From positions 250,001 through 314,000 of the forward strand of contig JAFLBJ010000002.1 in assembly GCA_017303415.1 (NCBI GenBank): a stretch of DNA of 64,000 nt, given 5' to 3'. Within the stretch, counting starts at the first letter, position 1; the number at the start of each line of letters is the position of its first letter. The stretch comes from Chitinophagales bacterium. GTDB taxonomy: Bacteria; Bacteroidota; Bacteroidia; Chitinophagales; Chitinophagaceae. A program made the translations under genes and the position numbers. The notes under the pieces are model-generated. The model had not been told where the DNA came from and ran no database searches. It was given only the letters and a program-made list of their open reading frames with translations. Of the stretch, positions 19,202-27,566 are shown piece after piece.

Positions 19202-22200
19202 ATGAAGCGCGTTCTTACTGCAGTCCTTGGCCTGTTCATGTCTCAACAGGTCTTTTCTCAAGCACCTGTTATTTCTTCCTTTTCCCCAACCTCCGGTCCC
19301 ATTGGCACTAATGTAACCATCAGTGGGTCTAACTTTAGCACCACCCCGGGTGACAATGTGGTTTATTTTGGGGCGGTTAAGGGTACGGTACTTGCTGCTT
19401 CTGCTGGCAGCCTGACCGTTAAGGTTCCCTTTGGCGCCACGTATGAAAAAATATCACTGGTAAAAGGAGGATATGTTGCGGAATCTCAAACACCTTTTCA
19501 TGTTATCTATCCGGGTGGAGGCCAAACCTTCACGTCCACTTCCTTTAGCAGTGGGCAGTCGTTTGGTGGGAACTCGGCGGTAACAGATGGCGATATTGAT
19601 GGAGATGGCAAGATCGACCTGATCTATACCATATTTTTTCTAAACGATATTACGGTCATGCGCAACACCACGGTGGGTGCGCTTTCCTTTCAGTCTGTTT
19701 CTGTGGGGGGAACCATCCAAAACCCCATGGCCGTTGAGTGTGCGGATATCGATGGAGACAGCAAGCTGGATCTGGTGATTACCAGTCCGACCTTTAATGT
19801 GTTTCATGTTATGCTGAATACGAGTACGCCGGGTTCAGTTTCTTTTGCGGCTCCTGTTACTTTTGTTTCGGGAAGTACGCCCCGTGCAGTAGCCTCAGGA
19901 GACATCGATGGAGATGGTAAGGTGGATGTTATTACATCCAATGAGGGAAGTAACACGATCTCTGTGCTTCGGAACACCTCTACAATAGGGACTGTTAGCT
20001 TTGAGGCCAAAGTGGATTATGCCACGGGCGCTTCTCCGGAGGGCGTTAGCATTGGCGACCTGAACAATGACGGAAAACCGGATGTAGCGGTGGCAGGGAA
20101 AGATGTGGATAATGTACTGGCCTATCGAAATAACAGTACGCCAGGAACCATTGCACTTGGTAACCAGGTAGGTCTTGCCACCGGTGATTATCCATGGGGT
20201 GTGGAAATTGCAGACATGAACAATGATGGGTTGAAGGAGATCATCGTAAGTAACCTGGGGCCGAATACCATTACCGTTTTTCAAAACACCAGCTCTACCA
20301 ACTTGTCCTTTGGCAGTGGAAATAGTTTTGCCACCTACTTTAGCCCTCGGTTGTTGGATATTGGCGACCTGGATGCGGATGGCAAACCTGATGTGGCCGT
20401 TGGTACATCCTCGAGCAGCAATTTTGTTTCTGTTCTGCGGAATACCAGCACAGGTGCTGTAATCAGTTTTCAGGATTATGTTTCTTATGCTGCAGGAACC
20501 GGGGCAGCCAGTGCCCTGATGGCCGACCTGAACAGAGATGGATTGTTGGATATTGTTTGTGGAAGTTCACAAGCGCCCTCTTATTCCATGACCATTTACC
20601 TCAACCAGTTGCCCATCAATACAGGTATCGTTAGCTGTCCGGTATTACTTTCTCCCGCTCACAATAGCATCAATAATCCGCAAGGGTATCCGCTGACTTT
20701 ACGCTGGAGATCAGCTGCTGGAGCCACGAGTTATCGCTTACGGTTAAACCCGGGAGGGATAGAAACAGTTATCACGGATACTACATACACTTTTACACCA
20801 GCAGCCTTTACTTCTTATTCCTGGTCAGTTACCCCGGAAAACCTTACAGAACCGGGTATCTGTAACACCAATATATTTACCACCTGTCCGTCATACCCGA
20901 ATACCTTCACTATTTCGGCGCAGAGTAGCACCACTATTTGTGGCAACCAACCTGTTCAACTGAATTTAAGTGTCAACACCTCGGGTATTCAGTGGTTCAA
21001 GGATGATGTACCGATCCAGGGTGCTACATCAGATTCTTATCTGGCTTCTGAGTCGGGTTCCTATACGGTTCGCACACTTGTGAGCGGATGTTATACTGAA
21101 CCTACCAATGCAATAGTCATTAGTCAGTTACCTGCGCCGGCTAAACCCGCATTACAGGTAACGGGAAGTCCGACCTTTTGTCCGGGTGGTTCGGTAACCC
21201 TGGCTTCCAATCTGCCCAACGCATCCAATCAATGGTTCAGGGGCACCACCGCCATTTCAGGCGCTACGGGTGATTCCTATATTGCAACGGTATCGGGTCA
21301 GTATTATCTCCGGGTGACGCATCCAACCAACGGGTGTTTTAATTATTCCGATACATTGAATGTAACCGCCAATCCGGCACCGCCCCCTGCTGTGATCTTT
21401 GGCCCTCAAACAGCATCATTTTGCCAGGCAACAGGCTATGTGCTGGAAGCAAATAATGTGAATGGCAACCAATGGTACAGGAACGGGGTTTCCATTGCCG
21501 GGGCCAATGGGCAAACGTACATAGCGGGACAGTCAGGCGAATATTATGTGCGTTATACGTTTGCCTCCACAGGTTGTATCTCCGATCCCAGTGATACCGT
21601 AACACTCACGGCGATACCAAACCCTGCCACACCCACCATTAACCAAACATCAGGGCAAACGATCTGTGAAGGCGATAGCCTCTTGCTTCAATCCTCTTGG
21701 AATGGGGTCAACCAATGGTTTGTCAATGATGTCGCTGTATCGGGGGTTACAGGTAACCAGTATTATGCAAAAGTGTTGGGTAACTATAAGGTTCGGGCGC
21801 AGGAAGGAACCTGTAATTCCGGATTCTCTCCTGAAATTTTGGTTCTTACCAAACCGGCGGCTACCCAACCCGTCATTTCGGCTAATGGAACCATTTTAAG
21901 TGTACAAACAACTTATTCAAATTATCAGTGGTTGCTGAATGATGTGGCCATACCCGGAGCAACCGGGGCCACCCATACCATCGTTGCGCCGGGAACCTAT
22001 AAAATGAGGGGAACCGCGGCCAATGGTTGTCAGAAGACCTCTGACGGGTTTAATTTCCTGAGCACGGCGGTCAATGAATTCAACATTGCAGGATATAAGG
22101 TCAATATTTATCCCAACCCGGTGACCAATAAACTGTACCTCCAGGCCGACCCGGGCACAGGGTTAATGAAGAAAATAACTGTGCAGATCTTTGATGCCAG

Positions 22201-22336
22201 TGGAAGGATGCTCAAACAGACCCGGTTGAATATTGGGCTGAATAGCCTGGAAATGGCCGAACTGCCCCAAGGGCTTTATACCGTGCTTCTGCTGAGCGAT
22301 ACCGAACGCCGGGCCGTATCCATTATGCGACAATAA
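19202..22336 (+). CDS. Secreted T9SS-sorted protein with IPT, VCBS/FG-GAP and Ig-like repeats
   Basis: A 1044-aa cell-surface or secreted protein. In order: a signal peptide (MKRVLTAVLGLFMSQQVFSQ); an IPT/TIG domain (about 22-105, starting PVISSFSPTSGPIGT); seven VCBS/FG-GAP-type repeats with Ca-binding-like loops (DIDGDGKIDL, DINGD-like variants DLNNDGKPDV, DMNNDGLKEI; about 125-465) forming a probable beta-propeller; a fibronectin-like segment; five Ig-like repeats of about 85 aa each containing a QWF/QWY...GATG..Y pattern (about 575-955); and a C-terminal type A sorting domain (YKVNIYPNPVTNKLYL ... GLYTVLLL). The sorting tail means export by the type IX (Por) system and surface anchoring. 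Likely an adhesin or environmental binding protein; the ligand is unknown. Confidence 0.9.
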   Translation: MKRVLTAVLGLFMSQQVFSQAPVISSFSPTSGPIGTNVTISGSNFSTTPGDNVVYFGAVKGTVLAASAGSLTVKVPFGATYEKISLVKGGYVAESQTPFHVIYPGGGQTFTSTSFSSGQSFGGNSAVTDGDIDGDGKIDLIYTIFFLNDITVMRNTTVGALSFQSVSVGGTIQNPMAVECADIDGDSKLDLVITSPTFNVFHVMLNTSTPGSVSFAAPVTFVSGSTPRAVASGDIDGDGKVDVITSNEGSNTISVLRNTSTIGTVSFEAKVDYATGASPEGVSIGDLNNDGKPDVAVAGKDVDNVLAYRNNSTPGTIALGNQVGLATGDYPWGVEIADMNNDGLKEIIVSNLGPNTITVFQNTSSTNLSFGSGNSFATYFSPRLLDIGDLDADGKPDVAVGTSSSSNFVSVLRNTSTGAVISFQDYVSYAAGTGAASALMADLNRDGLLDIVCGSSQAPSYSMTIYLNQLPINTGIVSCPVLLSPAHNSINNPQGYPLTLRWRSAAGATSYRLRLNPGGIETVITDTTYTFTPAAFTSYSWSVTPENLTEPGICNTNIFTTCPSYPNTFTISAQSSTTICGNQPVQLNLSVNTSGIQWFKDDVPIQGATSDSYLASESGSYTVRTLVSGCYTEPTNAIVISQLPAPAKPALQVTGSPTFCPGGSVTLASNLPNASNQWFRGTTAISGATGDSYIATVSGQYYLRVTHPTNGCFNYSDTLNVTANPAPPPAVIFGPQTASFCQATGYVLEANNVNGNQWYRNGVSIAGANGQTYIAGQSGEYYVRYTFASTGCISDPSDTVTLTAIPNPATPTINQTSGQTICEGDSLLLQSSWNGVNQWFVNDVAVSGVTGNQYYAKVLGNYKVRAQEGTCNSGFSPEILVLTKPAATQPVISANGTILSVQTTYSNYQWLLNDVAIPGATGATHTIVAPGTYKMRGTAANGCQKTSDGFNFLSTAVNEFNIAGYKVNIYPNPVTNKLYLQADPGTGLMKKITVQIFDASGRMLKQTRLNIGLNSLEMAELPQGLYTVLLLSDTERRAVSIMRQ

Positions 22337-22359
22337 ACGCCTCATAATTAACGAATAAG

Positions 22360-22386
22360 GTCCCGCATTGCGCGGGACTTTTTTTT
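22360..22386 (+). terminator. Rho-independent terminator after the T9SS protein gene
   Basis: A perfect 7-bp stem GTCCCGC/GCGGGAC with a 5-nt loop is followed by eight T, 24 nt after the stop codon. Confidence 0.9.
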
Positions 22387-22434
22387 CGGGGATAAGTCCC
22401 ATGCCCTTGTTATGGAATTTAGCCCGGAACACCT

Positions 22435-22442
22435 TAGTTTTG
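22435..22442 (+). promoter_or_regulatory. Bacteroidota -7 promoter element for atpG
   Basis: TAGTTTTG is an exact TAnnTTTG, 54 nt before the atpG ATG and 49 nt after the preceding terminator. A TTG at 22407 is somewhat too far away (25 nt) to be a good -33 element. Confidence 0.45.
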
Positions 22443-22495
22443 CGGCCTGAAAAATAGGCAGTTAAAAGGGGTAAACCCCATTATAACGATACACC

Positions 22496-23377
22496 ATGGC
22501 CGGACAACTTAAAGAGGTAAGGAACCGAATCAAATCGGTACAAAGTACCCAGCAGATCACCAAAGCGATGAAGATGGTAAGCGCCGCCAAGCTGCGTCGC
22601 GCACAGGATGCCATCATCCAAATGCGTCCCTATGCCCGAAAATTGCAGGATCTGTTGAGCAATATCGTGAGTGGGTCGGATGCTGCTGCAGGTGGAAACC
22701 TGGCCGTTGAACGTCCGGTGGAAAAAGTGCTCATGATCGTCATTACCAGTGACCGTGGCCTTTGTGGTGCCTTCAATGCCAACCTGATCAAATTGGCCAA
22801 ATCCACCATCGCTGAAAAATACAGTGAGCAACATAAGAAAGGCCAGGTTACGATCTGGGCCATTGGGAAGAAAGGGTATGAGCATTTTGTAAAGAATAAA
22901 TACAAGGCCGACGATACGTTCAAGGATATTTTTCACCACCTCAGTTTTGAATCCGTTCAGGTATGTGCACAGGCGGCAGTAAAAGCCTTTGAAGAAAAAG
23001 AATTTGACCGCGTCGAGATCGTTTATTCCGAATTCAAAAATGCAGCATCCCAGCGTTTTGTGGCCGAGCAGTTCCTCCCCATTCCAAAAACAGAAGGAAA
23101 GGCAGGAGGCCCTAAAGCTGATTTCATCTTTGATCCTCAAAAGGACCAGTTGATCGCGGAACTCATGCCCAAGATCCTCAACACCCAACTGTACAAAGCC
23201 GTACTGGATTCCAATGCATCCGAGCATGGCGCCCGTATGACCGCCATGGACAAAGCCAGCGAAAACGCCAATGAAATGTTGCGGTCGCTGAAAATATCGT
23301 ATAACCGGGCCCGTCAGGCTGCGATCACCACCGAACTTACCGAGATCGTTAGTGGCGCTGCCGCCCTGCAACAATAA
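22496..23377 (+). CDS. atpG: ATP synthase F1 gamma subunit
   Basis: The 293-aa central-stalk subunit of F1Fo ATP synthase; it couples rotor movement to catalysis in the alpha/beta hexamer. The N-terminal coiled coil (LKEVRNRIKSVQSTQQITKAMKMVSAAKLRRAQ, quoted only in part as VRNRIKSVQSTQQITKAM) and the C-terminal helix (SLKISYNRARQAAITTELTE) are characteristic, as is SDRGLCGAFNANL. The other ATP synthase genes are not in the window; presumably they lie elsewhere, as the preceding gene is unrelated and terminated. scpB follows after 41 nt. Confidence 0.96.
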   Translation: MAGQLKEVRNRIKSVQSTQQITKAMKMVSAAKLRRAQDAIIQMRPYARKLQDLLSNIVSGSDAAAGGNLAVERPVEKVLMIVITSDRGLCGAFNANLIKLAKSTIAEKYSEQHKKGQVTIWAIGKKGYEHFVKNKYKADDTFKDIFHHLSFESVQVCAQAAVKAFEEKEFDRVEIVYSEFKNAASQRFVAEQFLPIPKTEGKAGGPKADFIFDPQKDQLIAELMPKILNTQLYKAVLDSNASEHGARMTAMDKASENANEMLRSLKISYNRARQAAITTELTEIVSGAAALQQ

Positions 23378-23418
23378 GGCGATCACCCCGGTGAGCGACC
23401 TGAAATCATTAGAATAAT

Positions 23419-24141
23419 ATGGAAATTACCCATCTCATACCCCATATAGAGGCCCTTATTTTCGCCAGTGATAAACCACTGACAACCCTCGACCTGACGG
23501 AACTCCTCAATAACGCCTTTGGCTTTATGGAGGAAAAGGTCACACTCGACCAGGTAGAATCAGCCCTCGATGGAATCGTGGAAAAATACAATGCCGAATT
23601 CTATCCCTTTGAAGTGCGAATGAGCGGGGGTGGATGGCAATTCCTGACCAAAAGGGAGTTCCACAAAACCGTAGCCCAACTGAATGGCGATAAGTTTTTG
23701 AAAAAATTGTCAGGTGCCGCCATGGAAACCCTGGCGATCATTGCCTACAAGCAACCTATTACCAAAGGCGAGATCGAATCGATACGTGGAGTGAACAGTG
23801 ATTATACAGTTCAGAAGTTATTGGAAAAAGAACTGATCATCATCTCTGGCCGGAATGAGAAGATGCCCGGTCATCCGCTTGTGTACGCCACTTCCAAAAA
23901 TTTCATGGATTATTTCGGGATCAATAGTGCCGAGGACCTGCCAAAGATCAAGGAAGTACTTGCCGAACAACTGGTGGAGCCAACCCTGATCCGTCATGCG
24001 GATGCGCAGGAAATGGAATCTATCATGGAAAAACCCCTTGAAGAGGTAAGTCCGGCGATGATAGTGAATGAAACCGGCGAATTGTTAAGCAGTCCGGAAG
24101 ATAACAACACCGAACCCGGAGGAGACGAAACGGAATCCTGA
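23419..24141 (+). CDS. scpB: Segregation and condensation protein B
   Basis: A 240-aa winged-helix protein that with ScpA and SMC forms the bacterial condensin complex for chromosome organisation and segregation. The N-terminal winged helix begins IPHIEALIFASDKPLT. The second contains the hallmark ETLAIIAYKQPITKGEIESIRGV and LLEKELI.ISGR. An acidic, disordered C-terminal tail (about 205-240) follows. No scpA is nearby. It probably shares the atpG transcript (41-nt gap) and ends at the hairpin at 24165. Confidence 0.94.
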   Translation: MEITHLIPHIEALIFASDKPLTTLDLTELLNNAFGFMEEKVTLDQVESALDGIVEKYNAEFYPFEVRMSGGGWQFLTKREFHKTVAQLNGDKFLKKLSGAAMETLAIIAYKQPITKGEIESIRGVNSDYTVQKLLEKELIIISGRNEKMPGHPLVYATSKNFMDYFGINSAEDLPKIKEVLAEQLVEPTLIRHADAQEMESIMEKPLEEVSPAMIVNETGELLSSPEDNNTEPGGDETES

Positions 24142-24164
24142 TCTTTTTAATTCTATTATTTGTC

Positions 24165-24194
24165 TGCCATCCTCCAAAGGGATGGCATTTATTT
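24165..24194 (+). terminator. Terminator between scpB and lysA
   Basis: A perfect 8-bp stem TGCCATCC/GGATGGCA (24165-24172 and 24180-24187) is followed by TTTATTT, 23 nt after the scpB stop. It lies inside the longest possible lysA frame, which is one reason to start lysA downstream at 24211. Confidence 0.65.
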
Positions 24195-24210
24195 ACCGTA
24201 TATTCACTCT

Positions 24211-25437
24211 ATGCTTTATAGCCTGAACCATGACCAACTGAACGCCATCGCCCAACGTTTTGGCACACCGGTCTATGTTTATCATGCCGAAAAAATAAAG
24301 GAACAATTTCAAAAACTCGATCACGCTTTTCAGGGTTGTAATGCCCGCTTCTTTTTTGCGTGCAAGGCACTCACCAATATCAATATCATCCGCTATCTCG
24401 ATTCCATTGGCTGTTCTATTGATTGCAGCAGTATCAACGAGGTAAAACTTGCTCTGCATGCGGGTGTAAAACCTGCCAATATCCTGTACACTTCCAACGG
24501 GATCGATTTTTCAGAGATCAAGGAAGCCGTTGACGCCGGTGTACATATCAATATTGACAGCCTGTCCAACCTGGAAAAATTTGGCAAGAAATATGGCCGC
24601 AAAAATGGTATCGGTTATCCGGTGGGTATTCGCGTACGACCCAATATCATGGCGGGAGGAAATATTAAAATTTCAACAGGGCATGACCGGAGTAAATTCG
24701 GCATTCCTGTTTCCCAGCTTGATAAAATACTTGATGCCGTTAAACAACAGGATATCTTCATTCGGACACTTCACCTGCATACCGGAAGCGATATCGCCGA
24801 TGCAGAAATCTTTGTCAAAGGTTTTGAAGTTTTATTTGACCTGATCCCCTCCTTCCCTGAACTCGAAGTGATCGATCTGGGCGGAGGATTCAAAGTGCCG
24901 TATAAGCCAGGGGAGAAGTCGGTGGACCTGGACAGGCTGGCGCAAAAAATCAAATCTTCGTTTGACGAACACCGTAAACCCGGTGAAAAAGCCCTTGAAA
25001 TATGGTTTGAACCCGGAAAGTTCCTGGTCAGTGAATGTGGATATTTTATAACCCGGGTCAATGTGGTCAAGGATAATGGTGACCAGCTTTTTGCTGCGGT
25101 TAACAGCGGGCTTAACCATCTGATCCGCCCGATGATGTATGATGCATACCATCACATTGAGAATATCTCCAATCCAGATGGGGAGAAGAAGACCTATATG
25201 GTGACAGGTTATATCTGTGAGACAGATAATTTTGCCACGGACCGTGACCTCCCTACCATCCGGGAAGGCGACCTGCTTGTAATGTACAATGCCGGGGCTT
25301 ATGGATTTGAAATGGCCTCCAACTACAATTCACGGTTCAGACCGCCAGAGGTTTTGGTCAAAGACGGACAGTTTTTCCTGATCCGCGAAGGCGACCATTT
25401 TCAGGACCTAATACGTAAGCAGATCAAGGTCATTTAA
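24211..25437 (+). CDS. lysA: Diaminopimelate decarboxylase
   Basis: A PLP-dependent enzyme of 408 aa that converts meso-diaminopimelate to lysine, the last step of lysine biosynthesis. The fold-III alanine-racemase-like barrel begins FGTPVYVYHAEKI, with the PLP lysine in FFFACKALTN. Further hallmarks are HLHTGSDI, DLGGGFKVPY, WFEPGKFLVSECGYF, and the active-site CETDNFATDRDLP and YNAGAYGFEMASNYN. The start MLYSLNHDQL at 24211 follows the upstream terminator and matches the family; an earlier ATG at 24160 is less likely. No other lysine genes are adjacent. Confidence 0.93.
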   Translation: MLYSLNHDQLNAIAQRFGTPVYVYHAEKIKEQFQKLDHAFQGCNARFFFACKALTNINIIRYLDSIGCSIDCSSINEVKLALHAGVKPANILYTSNGIDFSEIKEAVDAGVHINIDSLSNLEKFGKKYGRKNGIGYPVGIRVRPNIMAGGNIKISTGHDRSKFGIPVSQLDKILDAVKQQDIFIRTLHLHTGSDIADAEIFVKGFEVLFDLIPSFPELEVIDLGGGFKVPYKPGEKSVDLDRLAQKIKSSFDEHRKPGEKALEIWFEPGKFLVSECGYFITRVNVVKDNGDQLFAAVNSGLNHLIRPMMYDAYHHIENISNPDGEKKTYMVTGYICETDNFATDRDLPTIREGDLLVMYNAGAYGFEMASNYNSRFRPPEVLVKDGQFFLIREGDHFQDLIRKQIKVI

Positions 25438-25491
25438 TCTTTACAAATTAAGATTTAGGCGTACATTTAGTTTGAACAAAATCTATTTGCC

Positions 25492-27075
25492 ATGCCTATC
25501 CGAATGACAGACGACCCCAACCAGCCCCAGAACGATTTTAACGATAATAGTGGTGGTGGAGGTCGTTCCAATTTCCCCGGTGGGGGAGGTGGGGGACTCT
25601 TTAATCTATTGCCTCTTTTGTTAGGGTTATTTAAAGGAAAAGGAATTATCCTTCTCCTGGTGGTCGCAGCCGGTGCTTATTTTTTGATGAATAAATCCGG
25701 AGGCTGTAATGTCGCCCAGATCGCCAGTCTTTTTTCCCAAAGCGGATACAGTTTCAATCCCGACGAATTCAACAAAGCCTCCGTATACGAGGAATTGGAT
25801 GAAACCAATCCTAAGAACGCATTACCCGAAGCGGTTTCGCTGTTGAAATTTGCTCCCCAACGTCTCAACCAGGGGCAGCAGGGAAGTTGCGTGGCCTGGA
25901 GTTCTGCCTATGCGGCCCAGACCATTCTCACCGCTGCTGCAACAGGGACAGATCCCAATTCCATTCGATTCAGCCCATCCTATCTGTACAATCAGATCCG
26001 GTTGGATGGGTGCCAGGGTTCCTATTTGCAAAGGGCCATGGAAGCCATGTCACGCAATGGAGGGGTACCCCTTAGCCAGTATCCCTATAATGAAAATGAT
26101 TGCGAACGCATGCCCGGTACGGCCGATATTCAAGCCGGGCGCGAGAATAAGATCCATGGATTTACCCGATTGACAAGTGGGGATAATATCAACCAGATCA
26201 GTGTGCGCGCCATCAAAGAACATTTGGCCAAAGATGCACCTGTTGTCATCGGCATGATGGTAGGTCAAAGTTTTATGCAACCCATGATTGGACAGGAACT
26301 TTGGCAGCCACAGGGTATGGATGCTTCGCAAAACGGAATGGGCGGCCATGCCATGTGTGTGATAGGATATGATGACAGTAAATATGGTGGTGCCTTCCAG
26401 ATCATGAACTCCTGGGGCTCTGAGTGGGGAAAGAACGGAGTAGGCTGGGTGCGTTATGGTGATTTCAAAAATTATGTTCGCGAAGCCTATGGCATTGACC
26501 CTTTGCCCAAACGCACGGCTGTTTCCAATATTCCGCTGGAGTGCACTATCGGTTTAGTTAAGAATGATGACAAACAACATATCGAGCTGCAAAACAGTGG
26601 GACAAATTATTTTCAGACCATTCGTCCCATCCGCGTTGGGACCCGGTTCAAAATGGAGATTGAGAACCAGACTGAATGTTACATCTATATTTTTGGCCAG
26701 GAAGTGAACGGTACCAGCTTTGTGCTTTTTCCCTATATTAAACCCAACGAAACACTTTCCAAACATTCCCCCTATTGCGGGATCACGGGATATCGGCTTT
26801 TTCCCCGGGCACAATCCTTTGAAGCGGACTCGATCGGTACACGTGACCAAATTGCGATTGTAGTGAGTACAACGGAACTTGATTATAATAATGTCAACCA
26901 GGCGATCAGCGCCAGTACGAGGTCTGATTTTTCAGGAAAGGTGAACGAGGCCCTTCAATCCCTTCAGATCCGATCGGTGAGGTTCAACAGCACACCCGAA
27001 GGTTCGATCCATTTCCGCGCCGATGCCAATGATAATAAAGTGGCTGTTGCGATCGTCGCCTTTGACAAGCAGTAA
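25492..27075 (+). CDS. Membrane-anchored papain-like (C1) cysteine peptidase with DUF4384-like domain
   Basis: A 527-aa protein. The first 45 residues are Asn/Gly-rich (NSGGGGRSNFPGGGGGG). One transmembrane helix follows (about 49-67, GIILLLVVAAGAYFLM), then a C1A peptidase domain (about 115-335) with an intact catalytic triad: C133 in GQQGSCVAWS, H286 in GGHAMCVIGYD and N306 in MNSWGSEWG. The C-terminal part (about 360-500) resembles DUF4384, a domain often joined to caspase- or papain-like proteases (RFKMEIENQTECYIYIFG). It is likely anchored in the inner membrane with the peptidase in the periplasm. Substrates are unknown. The DUF4442 gene follows after 11 nt. Confidence 0.86.
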   Translation: MPIRMTDDPNQPQNDFNDNSGGGGRSNFPGGGGGGLFNLLPLLLGLFKGKGIILLLVVAAGAYFLMNKSGGCNVAQIASLFSQSGYSFNPDEFNKASVYEELDETNPKNALPEAVSLLKFAPQRLNQGQQGSCVAWSSAYAAQTILTAAATGTDPNSIRFSPSYLYNQIRLDGCQGSYLQRAMEAMSRNGGVPLSQYPYNENDCERMPGTADIQAGRENKIHGFTRLTSGDNINQISVRAIKEHLAKDAPVVIGMMVGQSFMQPMIGQELWQPQGMDASQNGMGGHAMCVIGYDDSKYGGAFQIMNSWGSEWGKNGVGWVRYGDFKNYVREAYGIDPLPKRTAVSNIPLECTIGLVKNDDKQHIELQNSGTNYFQTIRPIRVGTRFKMEIENQTECYIYIFGQEVNGTSFVLFPYIKPNETLSKHSPYCGITGYRLFPRAQSFEADSIGTRDQIAIVVSTTELDYNNVNQAISASTRSDFSGKVNEALQSLQIRSVRFNSTPEGSIHFRADANDNKVAVAIVAFDKQ

Positions 27076-27086
27076 AAGAGAGATTC

Positions 27087-27566
27087 ATGGAGGCATTCAT
27101 CAAATTGGTACGGAACCGATGGAAGTTTGGGTTCTTTCTATTCTCCAAACTTCCTGCCGCCTGGTTAGCGGGTGTGCGTGTAAAACATTTGGAGCCGGCG
27201 AAAGCCGAGGTGACCGTGCCTTATAAATGGCTTTCCCAAAACCCCTTTCGGTCCACCTATTTTGCCTGTCTGAGTATGGCGGCTGAAATGAGCACAGGGT
27301 TATTGGCGATGGGACATACCTACCAGCGAAAACCGTCGGTTTCCATGCTGGTAGTTAAATTGGAAGGGGATTTTTTTAAAAAAGCCACCGGGCTTACAGC
27401 TTTTACCTGTGAAGATGGAGATAAAATAAAAGCGGTCATCGAAGAAGCCATTTTGACCGGCGAAGCCCGCTCGGTGAAGGCAAAAACGGTTGGGAAGAAT
27501 GATCTTGGGGATTTAGTGGCAGAATTTTATATCACCTGGTCTTTTAAGGCAAAACAAAAAATATGA
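27087..27566 (+). CDS. DUF4442 hotdog-fold protein, putative thioesterase
   Basis: A 159-aa protein with the DUF4442 pattern RNRWKFGFFLFSKLPAAWL...VTVPYKWLSQNPFRSTYFACLSMAAE, related to hotdog-fold acyl-CoA thioesterases. The central helix (FACLSMAAEMSTGLLAM) and the following strands fit that fold. The last codon overlaps the ATG of the next gene (ATGA), so the two are translationally coupled. The natural substrate is unknown. Confidence 0.78.
   Translation: MEAFIKLVRNRWKFGFFLFSKLPAAWLAGVRVKHLEPAKAEVTVPYKWLSQNPFRSTYFACLSMAAEMSTGLLAMGHTYQRKPSVSMLVVKLEGDFFKKATGLTAFTCEDGDKIKAVIEEAILTGEARSVKAKTVGKNDLGDLVAEFYITWSFKAKQKI

Noticed and set aside
22481-23386. 301-codon minus-strand frame opposite atpG
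   Set aside because: Covers exactly the antisense of atpG; a codon-bias shadow.
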